Positions 35,077 through 43,944 are shown, counted from the first letter of the stretch. The stretch is DNA of 64,000 bases from Bradyrhizobium diazoefficiens (GCF_018131015.1 NZ_JAFCJJ010000015.1:62001-126000); one strand, 5' to 3'. Numbers and translations: made by a program. The notes: a model not told the origin generated them from the letters alone.

Positions 35077-35901
35077 ATGTCCCAATATTCGCTCGATGTG
35101 TTGCGTCAGCGCTATGTCGTCGAGAAAAGACCGCTCGAGGCCAGCGTGGAGCAGATCTTGCGCGCCGACAGCCGCGCTGGAGCGCGTGCCATCCTGGCCG
35201 CAATCGATAAACGCCGCTTTGAAAATCGGTCCGAAGGACAGCGCCTCCGCAAGATGCTCCGCTTCGAGACCTCTATCTGGGGGCCCGGCCATCGTGCCGT
35301 GGCAGGCGTGGACGAGGCCGGAATGAGCCCTCTCGCCGGGCCGGTCTCCGCTGGCGCCGTGATCCTGAAACCCGGCACGCGGATACTCGGGATCGACGAC
35401 TCGAAAAAGCTCGACGCTTCGGCTCGCGAAGAACTCGCGCGGGAGATCAAGGCAAAGGCAGAGAGTTGGTGTGTGGCGTTCGTCGAAGTTGAGGAGATCG
35501 ACACGATCAATATCTACTGGGCCGGCATCCAGGCCATGCAGCGTGCGGTCCGGGGACTGGGATTGACACCGCAGCATCTGCTGATCGACGCGAAGCGATT
35601 GAAGGAAATTGACATCCCCCAGCAGGCCATCATCAAGGGCGACGCCAAGTCCGCCAGCATCGCTGCTGCGTCGATTTTGGCGAAGGTCGAGCGCGACGCG
35701 GTCATGCGGACTCTTGACGTCCGCCACCCCGGCTACGGCTTCGCGGATCATAAGGGCTACCCGGTGCCTGCGCACTATGAGGCACTCGCCAGGCTTGGCG
35801 CATGCGCAGCTCACCGGCGCTCGTTTGGACCCGTACGCAAGGTTCTCGGGTTGCCGGCCCTGCCGCCGTGGCCTTCTGCATCCGAGCGAGCCGCCGGTTG
35901 A
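35077..35901 (+). CDS. rnhB: Ribonuclease HII with N-terminal extension
   Basis: RNase HII removes ribonucleotides from DNA. The 274-residue protein has about 70 extra N-terminal residues. The catalytic core begins AGVDEAGMSPLAGPVSAGAV (DEAG at 79-82), then IDDSKKL, HLLIDAKRL and GDAKSASIAAASILAKVERD. The usual GRG motif that reads the RNA-DNA junction is GMS here, an odd substitution. Some rhizobia carry two RNase HII genes, so this may be a divergent second copy. It is divergent from the topoisomerase IB gene. Confidence 0.88.
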   Translation: MSQYSLDVLRQRYVVEKRPLEASVEQILRADSRAGARAILAAIDKRRFENRSEGQRLRKMLRFETSIWGPGHRAVAGVDEAGMSPLAGPVSAGAVILKPGTRILGIDDSKKLDASAREELAREIKAKAESWCVAFVEVEEIDTINIYWAGIQAMQRAVRGLGLTPQHLLIDAKRLKEIDIPQQAIIKGDAKSASIAAASILAKVERDAVMRTLDVRHPGYGFADHKGYPVPAHYEALARLGACAAHRRSFGPVRKVLGLPALPPWPSASERAAG

Positions 35902-35929
35902 CCGGGGCGGACGTCTCTTCTCAGCGGCG

Positions 35930-36877
35930 CTATTTTCGCGGCCAGCTCTTTTCGCGAACGACGTCCTTGGCCTTTTTGTCGGATCGCAGGCCGAGATAGA
36001 CTGGCTGGCGCAGCTCTCCCTTGCTGGTCCACTCCGCGAACTTCACTTCCGCGACCAGCGTGGGACGCACCCAGGTCGTGACCTGCTCGTCCTTCACCTT
36101 GGCAGTAAAGGGCGACTTGGGAGTCTTGAGTTTCATGAGCTTGCCGTGAAGCTCTTCGAGAACCTGGCGGCTGAAACCGGTGCCGACATGGCCGATGTAC
36201 CGCCATGCATCGTCCTCGCGTACTGCCAGAACGAGGGCGCCGAAGAAAGGCCGGGTTCGCCTCGGCGCCGTGAAGCCGGCGATCACGACCTCCTGCCGCT
36301 GCGCGGTCTTCACCTTCAGCCAATCGGCGGTCCGGCGTCCGGACGCGTACGGACTGTCGGCGCGCTTGGCCATGATACCTTCGAGATGTCTCCGCTCGGC
36401 TTCTGCGAAGAACGTCGTTCCCTTGCCTTTGCGGTGGTTGCTGAACGCGATCAGCTTGTGGCGCGGCAGGATGGCCTTGAGCCGCTTCTTGCGCTCCAAG
36501 AGCGGCAGCGCGCGTAGGTCCTCGCCGTCCGCGAACATAAGGTCGAACGCGCAGTACAAGAGCTTGGCCTCATGGCGCAGGGCGTTCTGGAGCAATTGGA
36601 AATGGGATGCGCCGTCCTTGCCGATCGCGACGAGCTCGCCATCGATCACGGCATCCGCCTTCACGCCCTCTAGCGCTTTCGCGACCTCGACGTAGGAGTG
36701 GCTGATGATCTTCCCATTGCGGCTGTAGAGCGCGACGCGACCACGCCGGATCTCCGCGATCATTCGAAAGCCGTCGAGTTTGTCCTCGAAGACCCAGTCG
36801 GGATCGTCGAACGGTGCATCCGTCAACGTGGCCAGCATGGGCTGGAGACGATGAGGGAGGGTCGATTTTCGGGCCAT
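35930..36877 (-). CDS. ATP-dependent DNA ligase, LigD/LigC-like (copy 1)
   Basis: The 315-residue protein is the ligase core alone. It has adenylation motif I EDKLDGFR with the nucleophile Lys33, DAVIDGELVA (III), LEGIMAKR (IV) and DWLKVKTAQRQEVVI (V). An OB-fold domain ending TTWVRPTLVAEVKFAEWT follows. No polymerase or phosphoesterase domain is attached. Such stand-alone ligases work in Ku-dependent end joining in rhizobia. It follows the MOSC gene by 12 bases on the same strand, suggesting co-transcription. Confidence 0.92.
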   Translation of the reverse strand: MARKSTLPHRLQPMLATLTDAPFDDPDWVFEDKLDGFRMIAEIRRGRVALYSRNGKIISHSYVEVAKALEGVKADAVIDGELVAIGKDGASHFQLLQNALRHEAKLLYCAFDLMFADGEDLRALPLLERKKRLKAILPRHKLIAFSNHRKGKGTTFFAEAERRHLEGIMAKRADSPYASGRRTADWLKVKTAQRQEVVIAGFTAPRRTRPFFGALVLAVREDDAWRYIGHVGTGFSRQVLEELHGKLMKLKTPKSPFTAKVKDEQVTTWVRPTLVAEVKFAEWTSKGELRQPVYLGLRSDKKAKDVVREKSWPRK

Positions 36878-36889
36878 GGTAGGGTCTTT

Positions 36890-37417
36890 CTACACGGCCG
36901 GCAGCGGCCGAAAGGAGGAAGACGGAAGACGAACACGCGCAGCGTCACCAGCGGCGACCGTCCCGCCGGTCCGTACCACGCCCAGCACCCCGCATTTGAA
37001 TGGAGGGCCCGTTTCCGCCGACGAGAGCACCTGCCGCTTGAGGCCGGCTCGGAAGCGGTCGATCAGGACGCACGGCGTCCGGAGGCCCGTCAGCTCGACG
37101 ACCGCGGACGGACCGAGCTCGATCAGGGTTCCGAGCGACATCCGTTCGAGCTCCAATCCGGCGGTGGTGACGTTCTCGACGAGGTCGCCGGCGCCGACCT
37201 CGAAACCAGCTTCGAGGAGAGACGGGAAGAGTTCGGATGCGATCAGGTGGACCTGCCGGAGATTGGGCAGACGGGGCCGGCGGCGTGCCAAATAGCGGTG
37301 CCGGACAAACGGGCCGGCGTGAGCGTCGCCTTCGACGCCGTGGCCTTCCACCAGGATTATGCTGTCCCGAGTTCGTTTGCTGAAGTGGTGCCCGCGATCG
37401 GTAGCGACCGCTACCAC
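36890..37417 (-). CDS. MOSC-domain protein
   Basis: The 175-residue protein has the MOSC pattern: FSKRTRDSIILVEGHGVEGD, then HAGPFVRHRYLARR and NLRQVHLI. EVGAGDLVENVTTAGLELER and GVLGVVRTGG follow. MOSC domains carry activated sulphur in molybdenum cofactor sulphurases and related enzymes, often with a conserved Cys; one is present at FKCGVLG. It lies between the PolX remnant and the ligase gene. A relic of a second copy is at 33560-33690. Confidence 0.85.
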   Translation of the reverse strand: MVAVATDRGHHFSKRTRDSIILVEGHGVEGDAHAGPFVRHRYLARRRPRLPNLRQVHLIASELFPSLLEAGFEVGAGDLVENVTTAGLELERMSLGTLIELGPSAVVELTGLRTPCVLIDRFRAGLKRQVLSSAETGPPFKCGVLGVVRTGGTVAAGDAARVRLPSSSFRPLPAV

Positions 37418-37453
37418 CCCTTCCCTGCAGCGAGAGATCTTGCTTCTGCGGCA

Positions 37454-39069
37454 TCAAGCGGCGCGGGCGAGCGAGCGCCGCTTCTGGCGAAGGTAACGCG
37501 TGATCTGGGCAAGCGTCATCGCATTCAGGACCCGGTCGGCAGGGACACCGCCCTTGCGGGCCATCTGGACGCCCCAGTGCATGTGGTCGAGTTCGGAGAT
37601 CGAGTGGGCGTCCGGATTGATGCTCAGCATGCAACCGAAGTCGAGGGCCGCCTTGTGCCAGCGCCAGTCCAGGTCGAGCCGCCATGGGTGGGCGTTAATC
37701 TCGACCACAACGTCGTGCTTGGCGCACGCCCGCAGCACCTTTTCGACATCGATTTCGTAACCAGGCCGCCGCTGGAGCTGTCGCCCCGTCATATGGCCGA
37801 TGATGGTGGTGTGAGGATCGGAAATAGCCCGAAGCAGGCGCTGCGTCTGCGCCTTGCGATCCAGCTTGAAGCGCCCATGGATGCTGCGACCACGAAATCG
37901 AACCGCTCCAGAACGTCGTCGTCATAGTCGAGCGACCCGTCCGCCAGGATGTCAGACTCGATACCTTTGAGGATCCGGAAGTCCTTACCGAAGCGCTTGT
38001 TCAGACGGTCGGCTTCCCGGTGCTGCTGCGCGATCTCCTCCACGGAGAGACCGCCGGCATAGTGGGCAGACTTGGAATGGTCCGCTACGCCGAAATACTC
38101 GAAGCCCCGCTGGCGCGTGGCCTTAGCCATGCTCTCCAGGGTCTCGGTGCCGTCAGAAGCATCGGTGTGGCAGTGAAGGATGCCGCGCAGGTCCTGGTCG
38201 GTGACGAGCTTCGGGACCTTGCCTTTCAGAGCCGCCTCGATCTCGCCGCGCCCCTCCCGGAGCTCAGGGTCGATGAAGGGCAGACCGAGGGCGCGGTAGA
38301 TCTCGGCCTCCTCGCCGGCGACCAGCGTGCGGCCCTTGTGCAAGCCGCCGGAGCCTAACCGCAGTCCCTTCTCGGCGGCCAAGGCTTGAAGCTGCTCGAT
38401 GTGGCCGGCGGAGCCGGTGGCAAAGAGAAGGGCGGCGCCGAAGTGCTTGCGGTCGGATACTCGGATTTGCAGCCCGTCGGCCGATGACGTCGATGTCTTG
38501 TCCGGCTTGGCAGCCTCCGCAACGATCGCGAGATCGCCGACGAGTTCGCAGCCGCGGCGAAAATCGCCGGCGATCGTCACACGCTTGAGTTCGGGGCGGG
38601 ACTTGCGGATCGAGTCCTTCGCATGGGCGAGCAGCGCGGCGGCGCGGTGCAGGTGGAGGCGGCCTTCACCGCTCTTCGCGATCGGCAGATTCTGCAGGAT
38701 CTTGGTTTGCAAGGCGGCCCCGAGGCCTTTGGCCTTCCTGATGCGGTCGTCCTTCGCCGCGGCCTCCAATTCCGCGAGCGATGCGATGCCGAGATCCTTG
38801 TACAGGCGCAGCACCTTCTCCGGACGAAGGCCGGGCACGGTGAGCATCTCGAGCACGCCGGCGGGAATCTCCTTCCGCAGCTTTTCAAGGCTGGGATGAC
38901 TGCCCGTTTTGTGAAGCTTGGTGATGATGTCGGCTATCGCGTCGCCGACCCCCGGGATCTCGGTAAGCCGGTCTTCGGCGATGAGCTCGTCCAGAGGGAC
39001 GGCAAGGGCCGCCAGGCTGTCGGCGGCCCGAGAGTAGGCTTTCGCCCGGTAGGGATTTCCGCCTCGCAA
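37454..39069 (-). pseudogene. Family X DNA polymerase with PHP domain (PolX), frameshifted
   Basis: From about 39069 the frame gives GGNPYRAKAYSRAADSL, the helix-hairpin-helix TEIPGVGDAIADIITKLHKT, and the pol-beta palm (GDFRRGCELVGDLAIVA). The PHP start ILHCHTDASDGTETLESM follows. Near 37885 one base is missing (VVAAS in place of VASIHGRFKL). The next frame resumes at MTGRQLQRRPGYEIDVEKV and carries the PHP residues INAHPWR and SINPDAHS. The N-terminal 15-20 residues are also missing. PolX fills gaps in repair and end joining; this copy should be inactive unless the shift is a sequencing error. Confidence 0.85.
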
Positions 39070-39169
39070 GGCGGTGCTGCAGGTGCTTCATCCGGCCCTT
39101 CGGCATCGCTCGCGCCTTGCAAAGAGCCCGGACTGCGTAGGCGCGGAAATAGTCGAAAGCGTCTGACAT
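39063..39169 (-). pseudogene. Truncated small rhizobial hypothetical gene
   Basis: From ATG 39169 the frame reads MSDAFDYFRAYAVRALCKAR and AMPKGRMKHLQ. I recall this as the start of a conserved protein of about 70 residues in Bradyrhizobium. It runs straight into the PolX sequence, so its tail and the PolX start appear to have been lost together. Confidence 0.5.
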
Positions 39170-39356
39170 GATCTCGGTAAACGCCGGCTACCCCTCATGG
39201 TTCGATCATCAGCCATGGGTCTCATTCTCCGACGTCGGCGCCGCGGCGGCCTCGCGGCGCCGGCGCCCGGCCTGAGTGCTGCGTCAATCCGAACCGGGAA
39301 AACTTGGAACCTCTGGGCGCAGCACATGTTGTGCCCGGCCAATACTGGAGGACGAC

Positions 39357-39677
39357 ATGAACAAGAAACTTCTTCTGCTGCTGACGGCCGCTTCGCTTCT
39401 GACGGGTCCGTCGTTCGCGCAAAATCCGCCGGCGACCGACCGTCCGAACAACAATGCGGTCAATAGTTCCGGCCAGAACAATTCCGACAAGCCGGTCTCC
39501 GGCGCCAACAGTTTTACCGAAGGCCAGGCCAAATCGAAGATTGAGCAGGCCGGGTACACCGACGTCTCGGGCCTGAAGAAGGACGACAACGGCGTGTGGC
39601 GCGGCAAGGCCAGCAAGGGCGGCACATCGACGAACGTCAGCCTGGATTTTCAGGGCAACGTCAACGCAGCCAAGTAA
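39357..39677 (+). CDS. Small secreted protein, PepSY-like
   Basis: GGAGG lies 5 bases before ATG 39357. The 106-residue product has a signal peptide (MNKKLLLLLTAASLLTGPSF), an Asn-rich linker, and a compact domain reading FTEGQAKSKIEQAGYTDVSG and KKDDNGVWRGKASKGG. The A..KIE..GYT.V..L..D..G.W.G.A pattern resembles PepSY-type modules. Likely periplasmic; role unknown. It begins a plus-strand run of stress-type genes. Confidence 0.75.
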   Translation: MNKKLLLLLTAASLLTGPSFAQNPPATDRPNNNAVNSSGQNNSDKPVSGANSFTEGQAKSKIEQAGYTDVSGLKKDDNGVWRGKASKGGTSTNVSLDFQGNVNAAK

Positions 39678-39712
39678 CCGGGCGCAGTAGCGAACGCAGA
39701 CAAGGATTCAAA

Positions 39713-40333
39713 ATGACCGTTACGATTTCACGTCTCTACGACAACTATTCCGACGCGCAGCGCGCGGTGACGAGCCTCGAAGCGGCAGGTCTGCCGCATT
39801 CGGACTTGAGCATCGTCGCGAACAATTCCGACAACTGGTACAGCAGCGACAAGAGAGTCGATCGCGACCGAGACGGTGTCGACGATCGTGCCGAAGGTGC
39901 TGCCACGGGGGCCGGCGTCGGCGCGGGTCTCGGCGGCGCAGCCGGTCTGCTCGCGGGCCTCGGACTGCTGGCCATTCCGGGCTTGGGTCCGGTGGTCGCG
40001 GCCGGCTGGCTCGCCTCGACGGCGCTGGGCGCGGTCGCCGGCGGCGCCACGGGCGGAGTCGTGGGAGCGCTGACGCAAGCCGGCGTTTCCGAGGAAGAAG
40101 CACCTCTCTATGCCGAAGGCGTAAGGCGCGGCGGCACGATGGTTTCGGCCCGCGTTCCTGACGGCGACCGTGCGCGGTACGAAGCAATCCTCGACCAATC
40201 CGCCGTCAATCTGCGCGACCGCAGCGCGGCTTGGCAAAAGTCGGGGTGGAAAAGTTACGATCCGGCGGCGCAACCTTACGGCGCGGACGAGGTCCGCCGC
40301 GAGCGCCAACTCTACGGCACCGGCGTACGGTAA
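39713..40333 (+). CDS. General stress protein, YflT-like with Gly-rich membrane segment
   Basis: ATG 39713 follows AAGGA. The 206-residue protein starts with a YflT-type domain (ISRLYDNYSDAQRAVTSLEA, then GLPHSDLSIVANN). A Gly/Ala-rich hydrophobic stretch follows (GAGLGGAAGLLAGLGLLAIP through TALGAVAGGATGGVVGAL), with an acidic segment EEEAPLYAEGVRRGGTMVSA. The charged C-terminus ends GADEVRRERQLYGTGVR. Similar proteins are common in stress clusters of Rhizobiales. An intrinsic terminator follows immediately. Confidence 0.75.
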   Translation: MTVTISRLYDNYSDAQRAVTSLEAAGLPHSDLSIVANNSDNWYSSDKRVDRDRDGVDDRAEGAATGAGVGAGLGGAAGLLAGLGLLAIPGLGPVVAAGWLASTALGAVAGGATGGVVGALTQAGVSEEEAPLYAEGVRRGGTMVSARVPDGDRARYEAILDQSAVNLRDRSAAWQKSGWKSYDPAAQPYGADEVRRERQLYGTGVR

Positions 40334-40340
40334 ATCGGTT

Positions 40341-40373
40341 GGCGGCCCGCCTCCAAGGCGGGCCGCCTTTTTT
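40341..40373 (+). terminator. Intrinsic terminator
   Basis: GGCGGCCCGCC and GGCGGGCCGCC form an 11-base-pair stem with a 5-base loop, followed by six T, just after the YflT-like gene. Confidence 0.9.
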
Positions 40374-40406
40374 GCACGCGACAATGATCGAATACAGGAG
40401 CGGAAA

Positions 40407-40868
40407 ATGAGCCGCGGAATGCCATCGATGACCGCCCTCTTGGGCATGCTCGCTCTCGCCGGTTACCAGAATCGGGACAAGCTGGCGGAGATGTTTCGCA
40501 ACGCGACCTCCGGGCAGCCGGCGGCAGGCAACAAGGACTCGCTAAGCGGCATGCTCGGCAACTTGGGCGGCCTCGTCGGCGGCGGTGGCGTGGGTTCGCT
40601 GCTCAACGGCGGGATCGGCGAACTTCTCGAGCACTTCAAACAGAACGGTCAGGGTGACGCCGCGCAGTCCTGGGTCGATCACGGGCCGAACCGGGAGGTC
40701 ACGCCGCCCGAACTTAAGCAGGCGATCGGTCCGGATGTCCTGCAGAAGCTGGAACAGCAGACCGGACTGTCGCAGCAGGAGATACTCGACCGCTTGTCCC
40801 GCGAGCTGCCGACAGCCGTGGACAAATACACGCCCGACGGACGGCTTCCTTCTTCGTCGGCTGGCTAA
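40407..40868 (+). CDS. YidB-like DUF937 protein
   Basis: ATG 40407 has a GGAG site upstream. The 153-residue product contains SLSGMLGNLGGLVGGGGVGS and LLNGGIGELLEHFKQNGQGD, then SWVDHGPNREVTPPELKQAI, IGPDVLQKL and LSQQEILDRLSRELP. The SW...G.N..V....L...LG pattern is diagnostic of DUF937/YidB. Function is unknown, though such genes often sit in stress clusters. It is 19 bases upstream of the GlsB-like gene and likely co-transcribed with it. Confidence 0.88.
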   Translation: MSRGMPSMTALLGMLALAGYQNRDKLAEMFRNATSGQPAAGNKDSLSGMLGNLGGLVGGGGVGSLLNGGIGELLEHFKQNGQGDAAQSWVDHGPNREVTPPELKQAIGPDVLQKLEQQTGLSQQEILDRLSRELPTAVDKYTPDGRLPSSSAG

Positions 40869-40887
40869 CGCGTTCTTGGAGGAAAAC

Positions 40888-41151
40888 ATGGGCATCATCT
40901 GGACGATCATCATCGGTTTTATCGCAGGGGTCATCGCGAAATTCATCATGCCCGGCGACAACGAGCCGACTGGTTTCATTCTGACCACGATCCTCGGAAT
41001 CGTAGGAGCGTTCGTGGCGACCTATCTCGGTCAGGCGCTCGGCTGGTATCGGCCCGGCGAAGGAGCGGGGCTAGTCGGCGCCGTCGTCGGTGCGATTATC
41101 GTACTGTTCGTTTACGGGCTGGTCGCAGGCAGAAGCCGTCGGGCTATCTAG
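40888..41151 (+). CDS. GlsB/YeaQ/YmgE family membrane protein
   Basis: The ATG follows TTGGAGG. The 87-residue protein has three hydrophobic helices: WTIIIGFIAGVIAKFIMPG, TGFILTTILGIVGAFVATYL and GLVGAVVGAIIVLFVYGLVA. The pattern G.IAG..AK.IMPG....G.....LGI.GA..G is the transglycosylase-associated (GlsB) family signature. These stress-induced inner-membrane proteins have no proven enzymatic role. Confidence 0.92.
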   Translation: MGIIWTIIIGFIAGVIAKFIMPGDNEPTGFILTTILGIVGAFVATYLGQALGWYRPGEGAGLVGAVVGAIIVLFVYGLVAGRSRRAI

Positions 41152-41203
41152 TTCACGGCGTGTCGCCCGTGCGTGGAAAAACCGTCCGCAAGCGCGAACG
41201 ATG

Positions 41204-42127
41204 CTACTGCATGTCTTCCCGCAGTCCCTTGAAGAACGGATGCCGGACCTTCCCTTCCGCAGACTTCGCCCGGTACTCGACCTCGGCAAGTAGCTTCGGC
41301 TCGACCCAGATGCCCTTATGAGCGATCCGTTTCGCGTAGGGCTGCGTCTTCCGGATCAAGGGCCTCAACCGCTTCTGGAGGTCGTCTGCGGAGACCTTAT
41401 TAAAGCCGTGGTCGACCTTGCCGGCGTAGACCAGGTCGTCCCCCTTGCGCCTACCGAGATAGATGCCGTCCCACTTGCCTTCGTCGAGCGCGAAGCCGGC
41501 GATCGTCAGCGTCTCGCGCTGCGCGCATGTCTTCTTCACCCAGTTGTTGCCGCGGCCACTGGCGTACGCGCTGTCGCGTACCTTCGAGACGACGCCCTCC
41601 AACCCGATCTTGCAGGCGTGCGCGAACATCTCGCGGCCCTCTATCTCGAAGCTTTCGCTGAATTGAACCTCGGTGCCGTGGATGATCTTCTTCAGTTCGG
41701 TCTTGCGCTGGAAGAGCGGCAGCTTCCGGAGGTCGCGGCCGTTCAGGTACAGGAGATCGAAGGCGACCAGGACGATGCTGGTCGACCTGCCTTTCAGTTC
41801 GTTCTGAAGGACCGAGAAGTCCGTCGTGCCGTCCGCAGCGGGGACCACGACTTCGCCGTCCACGATCGCCGACCCCGCCTTGATGTGCCAGGCGTCGTCG
41901 GCGACCTTCTTGAAGCGGTTGGTCCAGTCGTGACCGCGACGGGTGAAGACCTTCACGGCTTCGTTCGCCAGATGGACCTGGACGCGGTAGCCGTCGAACT
42001 TGATTTCGTGAATCCATCGCGCTCCGGACGGCACCTTCTCGATCGACGATGCCAAAGCCGGTTCTACGAAGCCCGGGAACGGCGCCTTCGCGCCGACTGC
42101 CGCCGGTTTACGCCGCTGAAACGCCAC
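41204..42127 (-). CDS. ATP-dependent DNA ligase, LigD-type ligase domain (copy 2)
   Basis: The 307-residue protein has motif I HEIKFDGYRVQVHL (nucleophile Lys43), SAIVDGEVVVP (III), LEGVVSKVRDSAY (IV) and NNWVKKTCAQRETLTIAGF (V). An OB fold ends YRAKSAEGKVRHPFFKGLRE. This is the ligase module of LigD without its polymerase and phosphoesterase modules. Its C-terminal part is nearly identical to the relic at 27358-27640, and its middle to the relic at 8193-8345. With Ku nearby, a role in end joining is likely. Confidence 0.93.
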   Translation of the reverse strand: MAFQRRKPAAVGAKAPFPGFVEPALASSIEKVPSGARWIHEIKFDGYRVQVHLANEAVKVFTRRGHDWTNRFKKVADDAWHIKAGSAIVDGEVVVPAADGTTDFSVLQNELKGRSTSIVLVAFDLLYLNGRDLRKLPLFQRKTELKKIIHGTEVQFSESFEIEGREMFAHACKIGLEGVVSKVRDSAYASGRGNNWVKKTCAQRETLTIAGFALDEGKWDGIYLGRRKGDDLVYAGKVDHGFNKVSADDLQKRLRPLIRKTQPYAKRIAHKGIWVEPKLLAEVEYRAKSAEGKVRHPFFKGLREDMQ

Positions 42128-42243
42128 GCAACGAACTCCAACGCAACAACCGGTGGACTCAAGCCGGGACGGCGGAATTCGTTTCCGGAACCCGCGAATC
42201 CTTGCGGCGTTGCCCCGTCATCAATTCGCAAGAGGAGGAGCCG

Positions 42244-42429
42244 ATGGCGGCAGCGAAGAAGAAGACCGCGCGTGGACGCAAGCAGGACCGGGCTCGCGTC
42301 GCCAAGGGGCAAGACTACTAAGTCCGGTACGAAGCGAAGAAGACCGGCCGCTCCGCATCATCCGTGAAGAAGGCAGTCAAGAAGGTCGGCAACAGCCGCA
42401 AGCGCGTCGAGAAGCGTCTCGGCCGCTAG
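42244..42429 (+). pseudogene. DUF3606-type small basic protein with premature stop
   Basis: GGAGGAG precedes ATG 42244. The frame reads MAAAKKKTARGRKQDRARVA and KGQDY, meets TAA at 42319, then continues in the same frame with VRYEAKKTGRSASSVKKAV and ends SRKRVEKRLGR. Family members have GGQDYEVRYEAKKTG, so the stop replaces a Glu codon (GAA to TAA). The full length would be 61 residues. DUF3606 proteins are small and Lys-rich, with no known function. Confidence 0.8.
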
Positions 42430-42435
42430 GCCGCT

Positions 42436-43328
42436 TCAAATCCGGCCGGAGAACCTTGTGAACGCGGTCAGCCTCTGCACTATTGGCTCGACGTCCTGCA
42501 TGTATATCTGGGTCCGCAGGAACGCGAGCTCGTCGTCGAGGGCGGTCTCGCCGATGTCTACGAACCAGGACTTGGGTCGCCCGCCGCTGCCGTCGTTCCA
42601 CCGGTAGCCCCTGAGCTTCAACGAGTCCTTGAGTTCGAATGCGGTCTGCTCCGCCCAGACCCGCAGCGTCGGCTTGCGGGCGGTCTCGAGCAGGAGCGCG
42701 AGTGCCGACGCACCGGTCGCTGGCAGTACGAAGTCCAGGATCTCCAACAAAGCGTGGCAGTCGTCTACTGCCCGGTGCGGTGGAAGTAGCCGACTCCGTT
42801 CAGGAGATACCCGAGCTGCGAGCCCGCGAAGCCGTGTTTGCGCCAGTCGATCTCGCTCATGCTGCAGCCCCAGGCCTTGTGCTCGAACACGGGCCAGTAT
42901 CGCTCGACGAACCTCCGGTCGAAACCACTATTGTGTGCGATTGTGATGACTGAGCCCCCGACGAAGTCCGTGACGGCCGCATCGTCGATGCGGTGGCCCG
43001 CGACCATCTCGTCAGTTATTCCGGTGAGCGCCGTGACCTCCGCGGAAATCGCCACACTCGGCTCGTTGAAGGCTGAGAACGTGTCACGGACGCCGACGAT
43101 ACGGCCATCAGCCAAGTAGTCGAATTTGACCATCCCGAGCTCGATGATCTCGTCCTTGGCATGATCGAGGCCGGTCGTCTCGGTATCCAGCAGGACGCCG
43201 GTCCTGACGTCCTGCCCGAGCGTCGGCACGTACCTGGAGCTGGCGACCAGACGCCGCAGGACCCGGTAGTCGGGCGACCGGCTCAAGGTCTCGGCCATGG
43301 CAGCCAGATCGGTCGTGTCCTGTAACAT
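42436..43328 (-). pseudogene. DEDDh 3'-5' exonuclease (DnaQ-like), frameshifted
   Basis: From ATG 43328 the frame gives MAETLSRSPDYRVLRRLV and the exonuclease motifs: GVLLDTETTGLDHAKDEIIE (ExoI), VITIAHNSGFDRRFVERYWP (ExoII). Near 42777 one base is lost after GYFHR. The next frame resumes at HRAVDDCHALLEILDFVLP (ExoIII) and a C-terminal domain with LKLRGYRWNDGSGGRPKSWF. Restoring one base gives one continuous protein of about 297 residues. If the shift is real the ExoIII Asp is lost and the enzyme should be dead. Confidence 0.85.
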
Positions 43329-43678
43329 CTCTGCTCGAAAAGGCTGCCAGAACCGGTCGGCTGGCTCACCGCAGAATATCCGCAGCCCCCCGCGATAAGG
43401 TACCTGAAAAACAAGCGATTCACGGGCTTTTCGGTCGTTGTGGATTCGACAGAGGGCGCCCGGTCGCAGCCGCGGCTGATCGTCAGCGCGGGCGGCGATT
43501 AGGACATGCATGGCCGCGCGTCCGACCTGCCGCCAAGAGCCGACATTGCAATGCCCCAGCTTTGCTCGGCCAAGGGCTCGTTCAGAGTGTTCGTTGAAAA
43601 CACCGTGCTTTGTTCTGCGAGGAACCCCTGCGCAACACTTTCGTTGTGCTGATCTTCCGGACAGCAAAGGATACGATT

Positions 43679-43870
43679 ATGGACCGCGAACATGTGAAGG
43701 GCGCCGCCGACAAGGCAAAAGGCGCGATCAAAGAAGGTGCCGGCAAGCTCACCGGCGACAAGGACATGGAAGCCGAAGGCAAGATCGATAAGGCCAAGGG
43801 ATCCGCCCACAACGCCGCGGGCGACGTGAAAGATGCGGCGCGGGACGCCGCTGACGCCCTCAAGAAGTAA
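43679..43870 (+). CDS. CsbD family stress protein
   Basis: The 63-residue protein reads MDREHVKGAADKAKGAIKEG, GKLTGDKDMEAEGKIDKAKG and a final AARDAADALKK. This is the CsbD pattern (charged, Ala/Gly/Lys-rich, natively disordered). AAAGGA precedes the ATG. CsbD genes are induced by general stress in many bacteria. The upstream in-frame start at 43610 adds unconserved residues and is rejected. A terminator follows. Confidence 0.93.
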   Translation: MDREHVKGAADKAKGAIKEGAGKLTGDKDMEAEGKIDKAKGSAHNAAGDVKDAARDAADALKK

Positions 43871-43895
43871 GCAGAAGAAGCGAAGATCAAAAACT

Positions 43896-43918
43896 GGCCG
43901 CCTCCGGGCGGCCTTTTT
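43896..43918 (+). terminator. Intrinsic terminator after the CsbD gene
   Basis: GGCCGCC and GGCGGCC form a 7-base-pair stem with a 4-base loop followed by five T. Confidence 0.88.
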
Positions 43919-43944
43919 CGCGCCATTTGAGATGGCGCGGGCTT

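Noticed and set aside
36698..37927. 409-codon open frame on the plus strand
   Set aside because: It is antisense to the MOSC, ligase and PolX genes, which show clear family motifs; its translation has no recognisable pattern.
43576..43596. SOS box before the CsbD gene (GTTC...GTTC)
   Set aside because: The spacing between the two GTTC is 5, not the required 7.
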